A DNA stretch of 64,000 nucleotides from Armigeres subalbatus. Taxonomy: Eukaryota; Arthropoda; Insecta; Diptera; Culicidae. Positions 22,501 through 34,856 of this stretch are shown here, piece after piece. Location: the NCBI RefSeq assembly GCF_024139115.2, contig NC_085139.1, forward strand, positions 73,141,203 through 73,205,202. The letters are read 5' to 3'. The notes under the pieces are model-generated. The model ran no database searches. It worked only from the letters and a program-made list of their open reading frames with translations, and was not told the origin of the DNA. The position numbers and the translations under genes were made by a program. Within the stretch, counting starts at the first letter, position 1. Each line of letters opens with the position of its first letter.

Positions 22501-25500
22501 CGGAAGCCTCCTTTCAAGAGGCTCAGGCCTCCTTTCAAGAGGCCTGGAAGCCTCCTTTCAAGAGGCTCGGAAGCCCCTTTCAAGAGGCCCGGAAGCCTCC
22601 TTTCAAGAGGCTCAGAAGCCTCGTTTCAAGAGGCTCAAGCCTCCTTTCAAGAGGCTCAGGAAGCCTCCTTTCAAGAGGCTCAAGCCTCCTTTCAAGAGGC
22701 CTGGAAGCCTCCTTCAAGAGGCTCAAGCCTCCTTTCAAGAGGCCTGGAAAGCCTCCTTTCAAGAGGCTGGGAAGCCTCCTTTCAAGAGGCTGGGAAGCCT
22801 CCTTTCAAGAGGCTCAGAAGCCTCCTTTCAAGAGAGCTCAGAAGCCTCCTTTCAGAAAGGCTCAGGGAAGCCTCCTTTCAAAGAGGCTCAGGGGAAGCCT
22901 CCTTTCAAGGCCCTGGAAGCCTCCTTTCCAAAAGAGGCCTTCCAGGAAGCCTCCTTTCAAGGCTCCAAGCCTCCTTTCAAGAGGCTCAGAAGCCTCCTTC
23001 AAGAGGCTCCAAGCCTCCTTTCAAGAGGCTCAGAAGCCTCCTTTCAAGAGGCTCAGGAAGCCTCCTTTCAAGAGGCTCAGGCCTCCTTCAAGAGGCTCAG
23101 AGCCTCCTTTCAAGAGGCTCAGAAGCCTCCTTTCAAGAGGCCCCAGCCTCCTTTCAAGAGGCCTGGAAGCCTCCTTTCAAGAGGCTCAGAAGCCTCCTTT
23201 CAAGAGGCCTGGAAGCCTCCTTCAAGAGGCTCTCAAGCCTCCTTTCAAGAGCTCAAGCCTCCTTTCAAAGAAGCTCAGAAGCCTCCTTTCAAGAGCTCAA
23301 GCCTCCTTTCAAGGCTCAGCCTCCTTTCAAGAGGCCTGGAAGCCTCCTTCAAGAGGCCTGGAAGCCTCCTTTCAAGAGGCCAGGAAGCCTCCTTTCAAGA
23401 GGCTCAGCCTCCTTTCAAGAGGCCTTCAGAGGCCTCCTCCTTCAAGAGGCCCGGAAGCCTCCTTTCAAGGCCTGGAAGCCTCCTTTCAAGAGGCCTGGAA
23501 GCCTCCTTTCAAGAGGCTCAGAAGCCTCCTTTCAAGAGGCCTGGAAGCCTCCTTTCAAGAGGCCCAGGAAGCCTCCTTCAAGAGGCTCTGGAAGCCTCCT
23601 TCAAGAGGCCTGGAGGCCTCCTTTCAAGAGGCCTGAGGCCTCCCTTCAAGAGGCTCAGAGGCCTCCTTTCAAGAGGCCTCAAGCCTCCTTTCAAGAGGCT
23701 CAGCTCCTTCAAGAGGCTCAAAGCCTCCTTTCAAGAGGCCTGGAAGCCTCCTTTCAAGAGGGCTCAAAGCCTCCTTCAAGAGGCCTGGAAGCCTCCTTTC
23801 AAGAGGCCTGGAAGCCTCCTTTCAAGAGGCCCGGAAGCCTCCTTTCAAGAGGCTCAGAAGCCTCCTTTCAAGAGGCTCAAGCCTCCTTTCAAGAGGCTCA
23901 GCCTCCTTCAAGAGGCCTGGAAGCCTCCTTTCAAGAGGCTCAGAAGCCTCCTTTCAAGAGGCCTGGAAGCCTCCTTTCAAGAGGCTCAGAAGCCTCCTCT
24001 CAAGAGGCTCAGAAGCCTCCTTTCAAGAGGCTCAGGAAGCCTCCTTTCAAGAGGCTCCAGGAAGCCTCCTTTCAAGAGGCTCGGAAGCCTCCTTTCAAGA
24101 GGCTCAGAAGCCTCCTTTCAAGAGGCTCAGAGCCTCCTTTCAAGAGGCCCAGGCCTCCTTTCAAGAGGCCCGGGCCTCCTTTCAAGAGGCTGAAGCCTCC
24201 TTTCAAGAGGCTCAGGCCTCCTTTCAAGAGGCTCAGAAGCCTCCTTTCAAGAGGCTCAGAAGCCTCCTTTCAAGAGGCCTGGAAGCCTCCTTTCAAGAGG
24301 CTCAGAGCCTCCTTCAAGAGGCCCGGAAGCCTCCTTTCAAGAGCTCAGAAGCCTCCTTTCAAGAGGCTCAGCCTCCCTTTCAAGAGGCCTCAGCCCTTCA
24401 AGAGGCTCTCAAGCCTCCTTCAAGAGGCCCGGCCTCCTTCAAGAGGCCCCAGCCTCCTTCAAGAGGCTCTGAGCCTCCTTTCAAGAGGCCTCGGAAGCCT
24501 CCTTTCAAGAGGCCCGGAAGCCTCCTTCAAGAGGCTCAGAAGCCTCCTTCAAGAGGCCTGCTCAAGCCTCCTTCAAGAGGCCTCAGCCTCCTTCAAGAGG
24601 CCTGGAAGCCTCCTTCAAGAGGCCTGCCTCCTTCAAGAGGCCTCAGCCCCTTCAAGAGGCCTGGAGGCCTCCTTCAAGAGGCCTGGAGGCCTCCTTTCAA
24701 GAGGCCCCAGGCCCTTCAAGAGGCCCTCCTTCAAGAGGCCCGGAGGCCCCTTCAAGAGGCTCTGGAAAGCCTCCTTCAAGAGGCCCAGCCTCCTTTCAAG
24801 AGGCCTGAGCCCCTTCAAGAGGCTCAGCCCCTTCAAGAGGCCCAGCCTCCTTCAAGAGGCCCGGTGCCCTTCAAGAGGCCCAGCCTCCCTTCAAGAGGCC
24901 TGGAAGCCTCCTTTCAAGAGGCCCAGCCTCCTTTCAAGAGGCTCCAAGCCTCCTTCAAGAGGCTCAGCCTCCTTTCAAGAGGCCTGGAAGCCTCCTTTCA
25001 AGAGGCCTGAAGCCTCCTTTCAAGAGGCCTGGAAGCCTCCTTTCAAGAGGCCCGGGCCTCCTTTCAAGAGGCCTGGAAGCTCCTTTCAAGAGGCCTGGAA
25101 GCCTCCTTTCAAGAGGCTCCAGCCTCCTTTCAAGAGGCCTCGGAAGCCTCCTTCAAGAGGCTCAAGCCTCCTTTCAAGAGGGCCTGGAAGCCTCCTTCAA
25201 GAGGCTCGGAAGCCTCCCTTCAAGAGGCTCCAGCCTCCTTCAAGAGGCTCAGCCTCCTTTCAAGAGGCTCAAGCCTCCTTTCAAGAGGCCCGGAAGCCTC
25301 CTTTCAAGAGGCCCCAAGCCTCCTTTCAAGAGGCCTGGAGCCTCCTTTCAAGAGGCTCCAAGCCTCTTTCAAGAGGCTCAAGCCTCCTTTCAAGAGGCTC
25401 AAGCCTCCTTTCAAGAGGCCCCAGCCTCCTTCAAGAGGCCCAGCCTCCTCAAGAGGCCCGGGCCTCCTTTCAAGAGGCCTGGAAGCCTCCTTTCAAGAGG

Positions 25501-28500
25501 CTCAGCCTCCTTTCAAGAGGCTCCAGCCTCCTTCAAGAGGCCTCAAGCCTCCTTTCAAGAGGCTCAGCCCTCCTTTCAAGAGGCCCAGAAGCCTCCTTTC
25601 AAGAGGCCTGGAAGCCTCCTTTCAAGAGGCCTGGAAGCCTCCTTCAAGAGGCCTGAAGCCTCCTTTCAAGAGGCTCAGAAGCCTCCTTTCAAGAGGCTCG
25701 GAAGCCTCCTTTCAAGAGGCCTCAGGCCTCCTTTCAAGAGGCCTGAGCCTCCTTTCAAGAGGCTCGAGGCCCTTTCAAGAGGCCTGGAGGCCTCCTTTCA
25801 AGAGGCTCAGAAGCCTCCTTTCAAGAGGCTCAGAGCCTCCTTCAAGAGGCTCAGAAGCCTCCTTTCAAGAGGCTCAGAAGCCTCCTTCAAGAGGCTCAGG
25901 AAGCCTCCTTTCAAGAGGCTCAGGAAAGCCTCCTTTCAAGAGGCTCCAGAAGCCTCCTTTCAAGAGAGCTCAGAAGCCTCCCTTCAAGAGGCTCAGGCCT
26001 CCTTTCAAGAGGCTCAGGCCTCCTTTCAAGAGGCTCAGGAAGCCTCCCTTTCAAGAAGGCTCAGAGCCTCCTTTCAAGAGGCTCGGAAGCCTCCTTTCAA
26101 GAAGGCTCCAGCCTCCTTCAAGAGGCCTGGAAGCCTCCTTTCAAGAGGCCCGGAAGCCTCCTTTCAAGAGGCTCTGGAAGCTTCTCTTCAAGAGGCCCCG
26201 GAAGCCTCCTTCAAGAGGCCTGGAAGCCTTCAAGAGGCTCAGCCTCCTTTCAAGAGGCCTGGAAGCCTCCTTTCAAGAGGCCTGGAAGCCCTTCTTCAAG
26301 AGGGCCCTCAGAAGCCTCCTTTCAAGAGGCCTGGCCTCCTTTCAAGAGGCTCAGGCCTGGAAGCCTTTCAAGAGGCCTCAGAGCCTCCTTCAAGAGCTCA
26401 GCCCCTCCTTTCAAGAGGCCCAGCTCCCTTCAAGAGGCTCAGCCTCCTTCAAGAGGCTCAGGCCTCCTTTCAAGAGGCCTCGGAAGCCTCCTTTCAAGAG
26501 GCCCCAGAGCCTCCTTCAAGAGGCTCAGCCTCCTTCAAGAGCTCAGCCTCCCTCAAGAGGCTCAGCCTCCTTTCAAGAGGCCCCAGCCTCCTTCAAGAGG
26601 CCTCAGCCTTTCAAGAGGCCCGGAAGCCTCCTTTCAAGAGGCTCAGAAGCCTCCTTTCAAGAGCTCAGAAGCCTCCTTTCAAGAGGCCCCAAGCCTCCTT
26701 TCAAGAGGCCCAGAGCCTCCTTTCAAGAGGCTCCGGGCCTCCTTTCAAGAGGCCCAGCTCCTTTCAAGAGGCCCGGAAGCCTCCTTTCAAGAGGCCCCAG
26801 CCTCCTTCAAGAGGCCTGGAAGCCTCCTTTCAAGAGGGCCAGCCTCCTTCAAGAGGCTCAAGCCTCCTTTCAAGAGGCTCGGAAGCCTCCTTTCAAGAGG
26901 CCCGGAAGCCCTTCAAGAGGCTCAGCCTCCTTTCAAGAGGCTCAGCCTCCTTTCAAGAGCTCAGGCCTCCTTTCAAGAGGCTCAGCCTCTCAAGAGGCCC
27001 GGAAGCCTCCCTTCAAGAGGGCTCAGCCTCCTTCAAGAGGCCCAGCCTCCTTTCAAGAGGCTCAGCCTCCTTCAAGAGGCCTGAAGCCTCCTCTCAAGAG
27101 GCTCAAGCCTCCTTTCAAGAGGCCCGGAAGCCTCCTTTCAAGAGGCCCAAGCCTCCTTCAAGAGGCCTGGCCTTCAAGAGGCTCAAGCCTCCTTTCAAGA
27201 GGCTCAGGCCTCCTTCAAGAGGCCCCAGCCTCCCTTCAAGAGGCCTCAGAGCCTCCTTCAAGAGGCTCAAGCCTCCCTTTCAAGAGGCCCGGAAGCCTCC
27301 TTTCAAGAGGGGCCCGGAAGCCTCCTTCAAGAGGCCTGGAAGCCTCCTTTGACGAGGCCCGCAAGCGTCCTTTCAAGAGGCGCGGAGACCTCCCTTCAAG
27401 AGGCTCCGAGGCCTCCTTTCAAGAGGCCTGGAGGCCCTCCTTTCACGAGGTATGGAGGTCTCCTTTCACGAGGTATGGAGGTCTCCTTTCAAAATGCCCG
27501 GAGGCCTCCCTTCAAGAGGCCTGGAGGCCCCTCCTTTCAAGAGGCCTGGAAGCCTCCTTTCAAGAGGCCTGAAGCCTTCAAGAGGCTCAAGCCTCCTTTC
27601 AAGAGGCCTCCGAAGCTCCTTCAAGAGGCCTGGAAGCCCCTTCAAGAGGCCTGGAAGCCTCCTTTCAAGAGGCTCAGCCTCCTCAAGAGGCTCAGCCTCC
27701 TTCAAGAGGCCCGGAAGCCTCCTTCAAGAGGCCTGGAAGCCTCCTTCAAGAGGCCCGGTGCCTCCTTTCAAGAGGCCTGGAAGCCTCCTTTCAAGAGGCC
27801 CCAGCCTCCTTTCAGAAGGCTCAAGCCTCCTTTCAAGAGGCTCAGAAGCCTCCTTTCAAGAGGCTCAGAGCCTCCTTTCAAGAGGCCTGGAAGCCTCCTT
27901 TCAAGAGGCTCAGGCCTCCTTTCAAGAGGCCCCAGGAAGCCTCCTTTCAAGAGGCTCAGGCCTCCTTTCAAGAGGCCCGGGCCTCCTTTCAAGAGGCCCA
28001 GGCCTCCTTCAAGAGGCCCGGAAGCCTCCTTCAAGAGGCCTGGAAGCCTCCTTCAAGAGGCTCCAGCCTCCTTCAAGAGGCCCGGAAGCCTCCTTTCAAG
28101 AGGCTCAGAAGCCTCCTTTCAAGAGGCTCCAGCCTCCTTTCAAGAGGCCTGAAGCCTCCTGGAAGCCTCCCTTCAAGAGGCCCAGCCTCCTCTCAAGAGG
28201 CTCAGCCTCCTTCAAGAGGCTCAGAGCCTCCTTTCAAGAGGCCTGGCCTCCTTCAAGAGGCCCAGCCTCCTTCAGAGCCCAGCTCCTTCAAGAGGCTCAG
28301 CCTCCTCAAGAGGCCCCAGCCTCCTTCAAGAGGCCCGGAAGCCTCCCTTCAAGAGGGCCTGGAAGCCTCCTTCAAGAGGCCCGGAAGCCTCCTTCAAGAG
28401 GCCAGCCTCCTTCAAGAGGCCTGGAAGCCTCCCTTCAAGAGGCTCAGCCTCCTTTCAAGAGGCTCAGCCTTTCAAGAGGCCTGGAAGCCTCCTTTCAAGA

Positions 28501-30332
28501 GGCTCAGAAGCCTCCTTTCAAGAGGCTCAGCCTCCTTCAAGAGGCCCGGAAGCCTCCTTTCAAGAGGCCCAGCCTCCTTTCAAGAGGCTCAGCCTTCAAG
28601 AGGCCCAGCCCTTTCAAGAGGGCCCAGCCTCCTTCAAGAGGCCTGGAAGCCTCCTTCAAGAGGCTCAGAAGCCTCCTTCAAGAGGCTCAGCCTCCTTTCA
28701 AGAGGCCTGGAAGCCTCCTTTCAAGAGAGGCTCAGCCCTTCAAGAGGCCCAGGCCTCCTTTCAAGAGGCCTGGAAGCCTCTCAAGAGGCTCAGCCTTCAA
28801 GAGCCCAGCCCCTTCAAGAGGCCCGGAAGCCTCCTTTCAAGAGGCCCCAGCCTCCTTCAAGAGGCTCAGCCTCCTTCAAGAGCTCGGCCTCCTTCAAGAG
28901 GCTCAAGCCTCCTTTCAAGAGGCTCAGCCTCCCTTTCAGAGGCTCAGCCCTTCAAGAGGCCTCAGCTCTTTCAAGAGGCCTGAAGCCTCCTTTCAAGAGG
29001 CCCAAGCCTCCTTTCAAGAGGCCCGGAAGCCTCCTTTCAAGAGGCCTGGAAGCCTCCTTCAAGAGGCCCAGCCTCCTTTCAAGAGGCCCAGCCTCCTTTC
29101 AAGAGGCTCAGCCTCCTTCAAGAGGCCTGGAAGCCTCCTTCAAGAGGCCCCAGCCTCCTTTCAAGAGGCTCAGAAGCCTCCTTTCAAGAGGCCCAGAAGC
29201 CTCCTTCAAGAGGCTCAGCCTCCTTCAAGAGGCTCAGCTCTTTCAAGAGGCCCAGCCTCCTTTCAAGAGGCCCGGAAGCCTCCTTCAAGAGGCTCAGAAG
29301 CCTCCTTTCAAGAGGCTCAGAGCCTCCTTTCAAGAGGCCCGGAAGCCTCCTTTCAAGAGGCTCAGCCTCCTTTCAAGAGGCCCAGCCCTTCAAGAGGCCT
29401 GGAAGCCTCCTTTCAAGAGGCCCAGCCTCCTTCAAGAGGCCCAGAGCCTCCTTTCAAGAGGCCCGGAAGCCTCCTTCAAGAGGCCCAGCCTCCTTTCAAG
29501 AGGCCCAGCCTTCAAGAGGCCCCAGCCTCCTTCAAGAGGCCTGGAAGCCTTCAAGAGGCCTGGCCTCCTTTCAAGAGGCCTGGAAGCCTTCAAGAGGCTC
29601 AGCCTCCTTTCAAGAGGCTCAGCCTCCTTTCAAGAGGCCCGAGCCTCCTTCAAGAGCTCAGAAGCTCCTTTCAAGAGGCCTGGAGCCTCCCTTTCAAGAG
29701 GCCTGGCTCAAGCCTCCTTTCAAGAGGCCTGGAAGCCTCCTTTCAAGAGGCTCAAGCCTCCTTTCAAGAGGCTCAAGCCTCCTTCAAGAGGCTCAAGCCT
29801 CCTTTCAAGAGGCTCAAGCCTCCTTTCAAGAGGCTCGAAGCCTCCTTTCAAGAGGCTGGGAAGCCTCCTTCAAGAGGCTGGGAAGCCTCTTTCAAGAGGC
29901 TCGAAGCCTCCTTTCAAGAGGCTGGAAGCCTCCTTTCAGGGAAGCCTCCTTTAAGAGGCTCGGAAGCCTCCTTTCAAGAGGCTCGGAAGCATCCTTTCAA
30001 GAGGTTTGGAAACATTCTTTCAAGAGGCTTGAAGGCCTCTTTTCAAGATACTCTGGAGCTTTCTTTTTAGAAACTCGGAAGCCTTTATTTAAGGTTACTC
30101 CTGACGGAATCCAAGTTTCAAAGTTCTCGCGTTTTTGGGGGCACACCACTCGATACGGAGGCGGAGCACAACTGTCATTTTTGTTGATTTAGCTTTGCTG
30201 CGTCGCAGCATGCGTGAAATAATAAAAATGACAGTTATGCGCCGCCTCCGTATCGAGTGGTGTGCCCCCGAAAACGCGAGAACTTTCAAACTTGGATTCC
30301 GTCAGGAGTGACCTTAAGAGGCTCGGAAGACT
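19526..30332 (+). repeat. Giant 23-bp satellite array (about 10.8 kb including one MITE)
   Basis: The unit is GAGGCTCGGAAGCCTC followed by CTTTCAA, 23 bases. The first 700 bases or so are almost perfect copies. From about 20,300 onwards units lose or gain one to several bases, mostly within runs of C, T, G or A (CCTTTCAAG to CCTTCAAG, GGCTCGGAAG to GGCTCAG). The right edge (29,985-30,090) decays by substitution. Dividing the length by 23 gives about 460 units. Forward frames lack stops because the 69-base triple unit has none, so frames of up to 872 codons (27452-30070) arise without being genes. The same unit, more diverged, lies inside the hAT element at 10907-11815. Confidence 0.97.
30089..30317. 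mobile_element. Palindromic MITE with TTAA duplication inserted in the satellite
   Basis: TTAA is present at both ends (30089-30092 and 30314-30317). The left end then reads GGTTACTCCTGACGGAATCC and the right end is its complement with one mismatch. The arms run about 90-100 bases, including GGGGGCACACCACTCGATAC, and meet near the centre at CGTCGCAGCATG. Removing one TTAA plus the element restores a normal satellite unit (CCTTTAT-TTAA-GAGGCTCGGAAG). TTAA duplication points to a piggyBac-type transposase as the mobiliser. No coding capacity. Confidence 0.9.
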
Positions 30333-30580
30333 CCAAATTTCACCAAAGTTGTAATGAAACCGTTAGAAATTCTGTTGGAAAATTGGAGAGTTTCCGCTGA
30401 AATCCAGGAAAGTTTTATTGGAAGTTGCGAAGATTTTCCTTGTAAATTACGAAAATTTCTCTGGAAAGTCCGACAGTTTATTTTTGATGTTCCAATCAAT
30501 TTCGTTTTGACAATTCCTACAATTTTTGTAGAAATTTCTAACAGCTTCTCAGTTTTGTGGTTATCAAGCACTTCTTGAAT
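30333..30580. other. Old degenerate AT-rich repeat flanking the satellite
   Basis: Loose recurrence of TTGGAAA, GAAATTTC and GAAAATTT words suggests a highly eroded minisatellite with no firm period. No gene is recognised. Confidence 0.35.
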
Positions 30581-33500
30581 TAATATTTTCGATTTTTTCC
30601 GATTAATTTACTTCTTTTGCATTTGTATATGATATGGGAGATAATTTAATTTCCAACAAGAAATTTTCCTACAGCAGCCCGGAAAGCGAAATCAGTTTCC
30701 TTTCCTTTACTAGGTATCGTCTTGCTTTGTAACCGTTAGTCTATGAAAGGGAGGTTTTCCTTCCGAAGAAAGATTGTTTTTTATAAAAACAAAAAACTCT
30801 AACTACGCTTCTGACTTCATCATATTTTTTGCTTTTCATTGCAACTGAACGACTCGGACTCGAAACAGGACACAAGTTCCTCCCACATTCACGAAGAAAA
30901 ACGTACCAGCTCAGATGGAGCGTTGAACCGTGAAGGAAACAAGATGCTCGGGTATCGGAATGATTTCCCTCTTCTCTTTGGTTGCCCGACAGATATGTGG
31001 ACCAAATAGTGGAGCATATCTTCCCATTCGTTTCCGTCGGGGCGTTCTGCGTATAGTAGCCCTTCGGTCGATATTAGAAAAAAAAAGCGATCCAAAGCGA
31101 CGCAAACTTTCGCATCCGGATGCGCCTCAATGCCTCCGAATCTTTGTTTGAAACTCCGGACGTGGCACTTGCGTCCGGTGTTGATTTCTGCCTTTGGCCA
31201 TCTCTTGCAATCTTTGTTTCTGTTTGCTTTCCGAAGCAACATCATTAGAATCCAGTCCAATAAATCTTTCCTGGAAACCCGCTTCTGTTAAATTCGATCA
31301 ACGGATGAGCGATTACACCGAAACCCTGCAATTAATCACTCCGTTCCTGCGTCAGTCGTCCCCAAGGATCCGGAATTATTCATGTTAATCAACTGAGGAA
31401 TCCACACGCACATCTGCCAAGGACATTAATTTCGGTAATCACACATACACGTCGCACAACATCAAAATCAAATTCCCCTCTCCGCCGTTCGCTGCAGGAG
31501 GCATGGACCAGCTCGAACCTTATCAGCAACCCGGATCCATGAAAGCGAAACCCGAACCCGTACAGAGGCGACACAACAGGGACGAACTAACGACCTCTGG
31601 CACCACTTCGCCTCCGTCCAACCGAACCCAGTAAAAGCGTAAGCAGCAGACGAAGAACACTTGTCAGCCGGTGCGAAAGGTTTGGGCAAATAAAGTGACA
31701 GGTTTATTATTGGTATTGTTGTGTAGTTGCCATCGGCCGACCCTACCATCATCTCCCGGCAGTTTCAGGTCCTGCGGGAGGTCTACCGACCGACGTGTGT
31801 CCCCAATGGCAAAAGGATTTGTTTGCGCCATTGTTCAGACGTTTTGTCTCTCACACTTTTCGCTGCTGCTCCTTTCTCAGGGGACGGCGGCGCGATTCGG
31901 TGAAGAATCAGGGTTGACTTTTTCTGACGCCTCTCGCTTGGCGGCCTCGTTGGATGGATGATGACACAGCGGTGAGAATAATGGATAATGATAGGGTTGC
32001 CAGGCTCTGGCTTGCCGCGAGTCAGCAACAAAGAAGAATAAACTGGAATTTTATTCAATTTTATGCAAACTAATCTTCGGTACCTAGAAAGTTTTCGATT
32101 TTACCATTACAAAATTTGCAAAACAAGAGAACTTCTAAAAATCCGACGCGGCCAACAATTCTTGGACACCCTAAATCCCATTAATTTACCCCGGCCCACC
32201 ATTATCCTCCGAGACATTGGTAGCCCGGAAATTCTACGATTTCGAGTCATCCGGCATGCCGTCAACCCACTCATCTGCTGACGGTCGTCGTGGCCACCGC
32301 CGCTATCCACTGATTGTTGGGAATTGTGATTGCTTTCTTCTGCGCCGCACTTTGTGAAGGTTTCCAGTTTATGTGTCGGTAGCTGCGCTACACACTGGAG
32401 ACCGTCGAGCGACAGCAGCCAGCGGCCAGGGGGATTCCTTTGTGCTGCGCGCTGGTTGGATCGGCATTGTAACCGGTCTCGGGGTGAGTAATTTTGATCA
32501 TTGTTTGTAAGAATGTTTGACTGGAGAGGAAGACTATGTTATTCTTAGACGCTTACTCGGAAGCCCTTTTGAGCGATGGTTGGGTCGGGTGCCTTCGAAG
32601 GACCCTCTTTGCAATGTGTTGGACGGAGTGTCCCTTCGGGGGATTTATTTCGGAGCTCTTATCAGCTCTGTTGGTGTGTCAAATTCGAAGAGATTCCTGT
32701 CCTTGACGGTGTCAGTAAGTGACAATTTCCTCGCTTTCGTTTCTGCCGGAAGAGGAAATATGTGAAAAAGGGCAAAACATCTAATGTGATTATATTCTTC
32801 GGAAAGGGATCCTTGACTGATATCTTTATGTCGCCGCGCGTTTGTCGCCGCGCGGGTGTGAATCGAGACGTTGGCATTGACCGGCAGACTGTGTATTACT
32901 GAGACCTGCTGCGTTGCTTGATTTATACCCGGCCCGGAGGATTCCTATGATAAATGACAACGTGGCAACGAAAAATCATTCTTTCTGATGTATCGATTTG
33001 AGCTTGCTCGATTCTATTGTAGCACGAAGACTTGATTTTCACTAGGTCAAGATCATTCATCCGTGAAATATGTATACCGTTGGGACTATAATAAAAAAGG
33101 AGGAGTGAATCTTGAAATATGTTGAAAAGAAGTGTCAAAAGCAAGTCAAAAAAGTTCATTGGAAGGATTGAAGAAGTCTTCGAGGAAGGCTGAACATGTC
33201 GTCGAATAGGAAATTTGAGCAGTGTCTAATAACATATGTTTATTCGTTGACTGAGCTTGCTGTTGACAAACAATCAGCAAACAAATTAGTTTTTGCTTCA
33301 ACCAAATGAATTATCTTCTTTTTAGGAGGATCACAAGTGCGAATATGAAGAAAGTATAAATCTCTACACCAGACCTTCGATGCTGTGTAATGCCATTCGA
33401 AGCAGTTTGTATGTCGGAACATGTCGTCAATGATTCATGAAGACGTGGTTCACGCATTCATCGTCATTCACCTGTCAGATTTCAACGAAACTTTTTGGAC

Positions 33501-33650
33501 ATGCGGTCGGATATAATATAATAGACTTTAAATGTTAATAACTCAGATTTTCATTTTTTTGGACCATTTAATCAAAGAAGAGTCAACGCTTCTATATTGC
33601 CTTCTAAAATATTGGTTTTTAAATAGTTATCATCGATAATTGTACAATAG
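30581..33650. other. Unique-looking sequence without recognised genes
   Basis: GC content is somewhat higher between 30,900 and 32,500 and open frames of up to 123 codons occur on both strands, none with a recognisable domain. A possible non-coding exon could end at about 32,482, where GGTCTCGGG meets GTGAGTAAT, a good donor, but no acceptor or start supports it. From 32,900 the sequence is AT-rich and featureless. Confidence 0.4.
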
Positions 33651-33703
33651 TTTAGAAATTGGTAAAACCAACCAACAACGTTTGTGCATCGCAAGCACAG
33701 ACA

Positions 33704-34800
33704 TCAAAATCGCACAGCTTGTGGGTTTGGCTTAGCTCGAACAAGATTTCGCGGCAGACGGACACAGCAGCGCAGCAACAAAGGCGCCGATGGCGTCCCC
33801 AACGGAATATGATCAGCATCGGTAGTGATCGTCAGCGTGGTTGCTGTATCAGTGAACCGGAACGCATTATCGATTCCAACGTAGTATAACACGAATGGGG
33901 CAGCACCGATCGCCATTGGCAATGCCAGTTGTAGATAGACAATATCAGCCAATTTATAATGGTTTAAATGGTCTGCGACTACGTAAGCATCGTCGGCATC
34001 AAAATAACGTTGAATCGGAATTCCGTTTTCAGTTAACGGAGAATCGCATCCCGTTAGCGTGTCCGTTCTAGCATCGTATTGTACCTGCTGCAGCAGAGCT
34101 CGGGTGCCATCTTCTACTAACATAACTACTGTCGGATAGTTATTCAGAAGCAGAAACCTTCACCTACCTATTGATGGTATTTGTCTGCGTGGTTGTGCTA
34201 TCAGATTCTTCAAATCGACGTTTTTGGAAGCAGATAATTCGTTTTTAAAAATTTCTCTTGAAATCAAAATAGTACCAAAAATTACCAAAAAGTTATAAAG
34301 AAGTAGCACAATATTCACAATTATAATCGTTCCTATCGTACAATATTAGACAAACTGTGATCAAATCCGTAATTTTCTGAATACACACCTGTAGTAGAAT
34401 CCCAGAGAATTCGATGACAGATCTCTGCGCTGATGGGATGCGGATGGCGTCGCCGTACCACCTGCAATATTGTCGGCTTGATTTTAAGAAAATGCTGACA
34501 GGGCTTTTTGCTTCCCTCCCTGTGATTTACGGGAGTACCCTTCATGTGTGTGAATGTGCTGTGCGAAATTCGACACCGGTCAATAATGAGGCAGATATCT
34601 CACCACCTTTATCTCGCTTTCGCAAATTGGACAAGTAACAAAGGCTACTAGTTTTCCAGATCCTGTCGCGTTACGAATTCGGAGGTTATTCAATACGTCA
34701 CCCGACACGGAATCAGTCAAATTAAAAAATAAAGTCATATAATAAAGTATAGTAAGTAAATTATACAAGCTTACCTCTTGAAATATTTCTTCATTCTGTC
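33704..34800 (-). pseudogene. Relic of a zinc-finger plus transposase-like gene
   Basis: Reverse-strand pieces in order. About 34800: a segment ending TDRMKKYFKR followed by GTAAGC, possibly a splice donor. 34735-34580: NNLRIRNATGSGKLVAFVT then CPICESEIKVV, a C-x2-C pair. After an in-frame stop, NFAQHIHTHEG gives the partner histidines of a BED- or C2H2-like finger. 34123-33704: LVEDGTRALLQQVQYD, LTENGIPIQRYFDADDA and FVLYYVGIDNAFRF, then TITTDADH. The DGT, NGIPI, Y-G-DN and SDAD-like pattern resembles a family of large insect and cnidarian transposon proteins as I remember them; I cannot name it. Stops and frame changes show it is not functional. Confidence 0.5.
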
Positions 34801-34856
34801 GGTCAACACTACATTTTCCCTTAGGTCAGCAGGTGCCATAACATTCTCAGAATTTC

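Noticed and set aside
27452..30070. 872-codon open frame in the 23-bp satellite
   Set aside because: The frame is open because the unit lacks forward stops. It reads only unit-derived residues (KRP, SLLSRG, EASFQEA) and shifts with every indel. No start context or domain.
19526..30332. CRISPR array
   Set aside because: Units are contiguous with no unique spacers, and the surrounding sequence is eukaryotic.
33704..34123. Functional 139-residue protein
   Set aside because: Homology-like blocks continue upstream in other frames past stops, so this is a fragment of a broken transposon gene.
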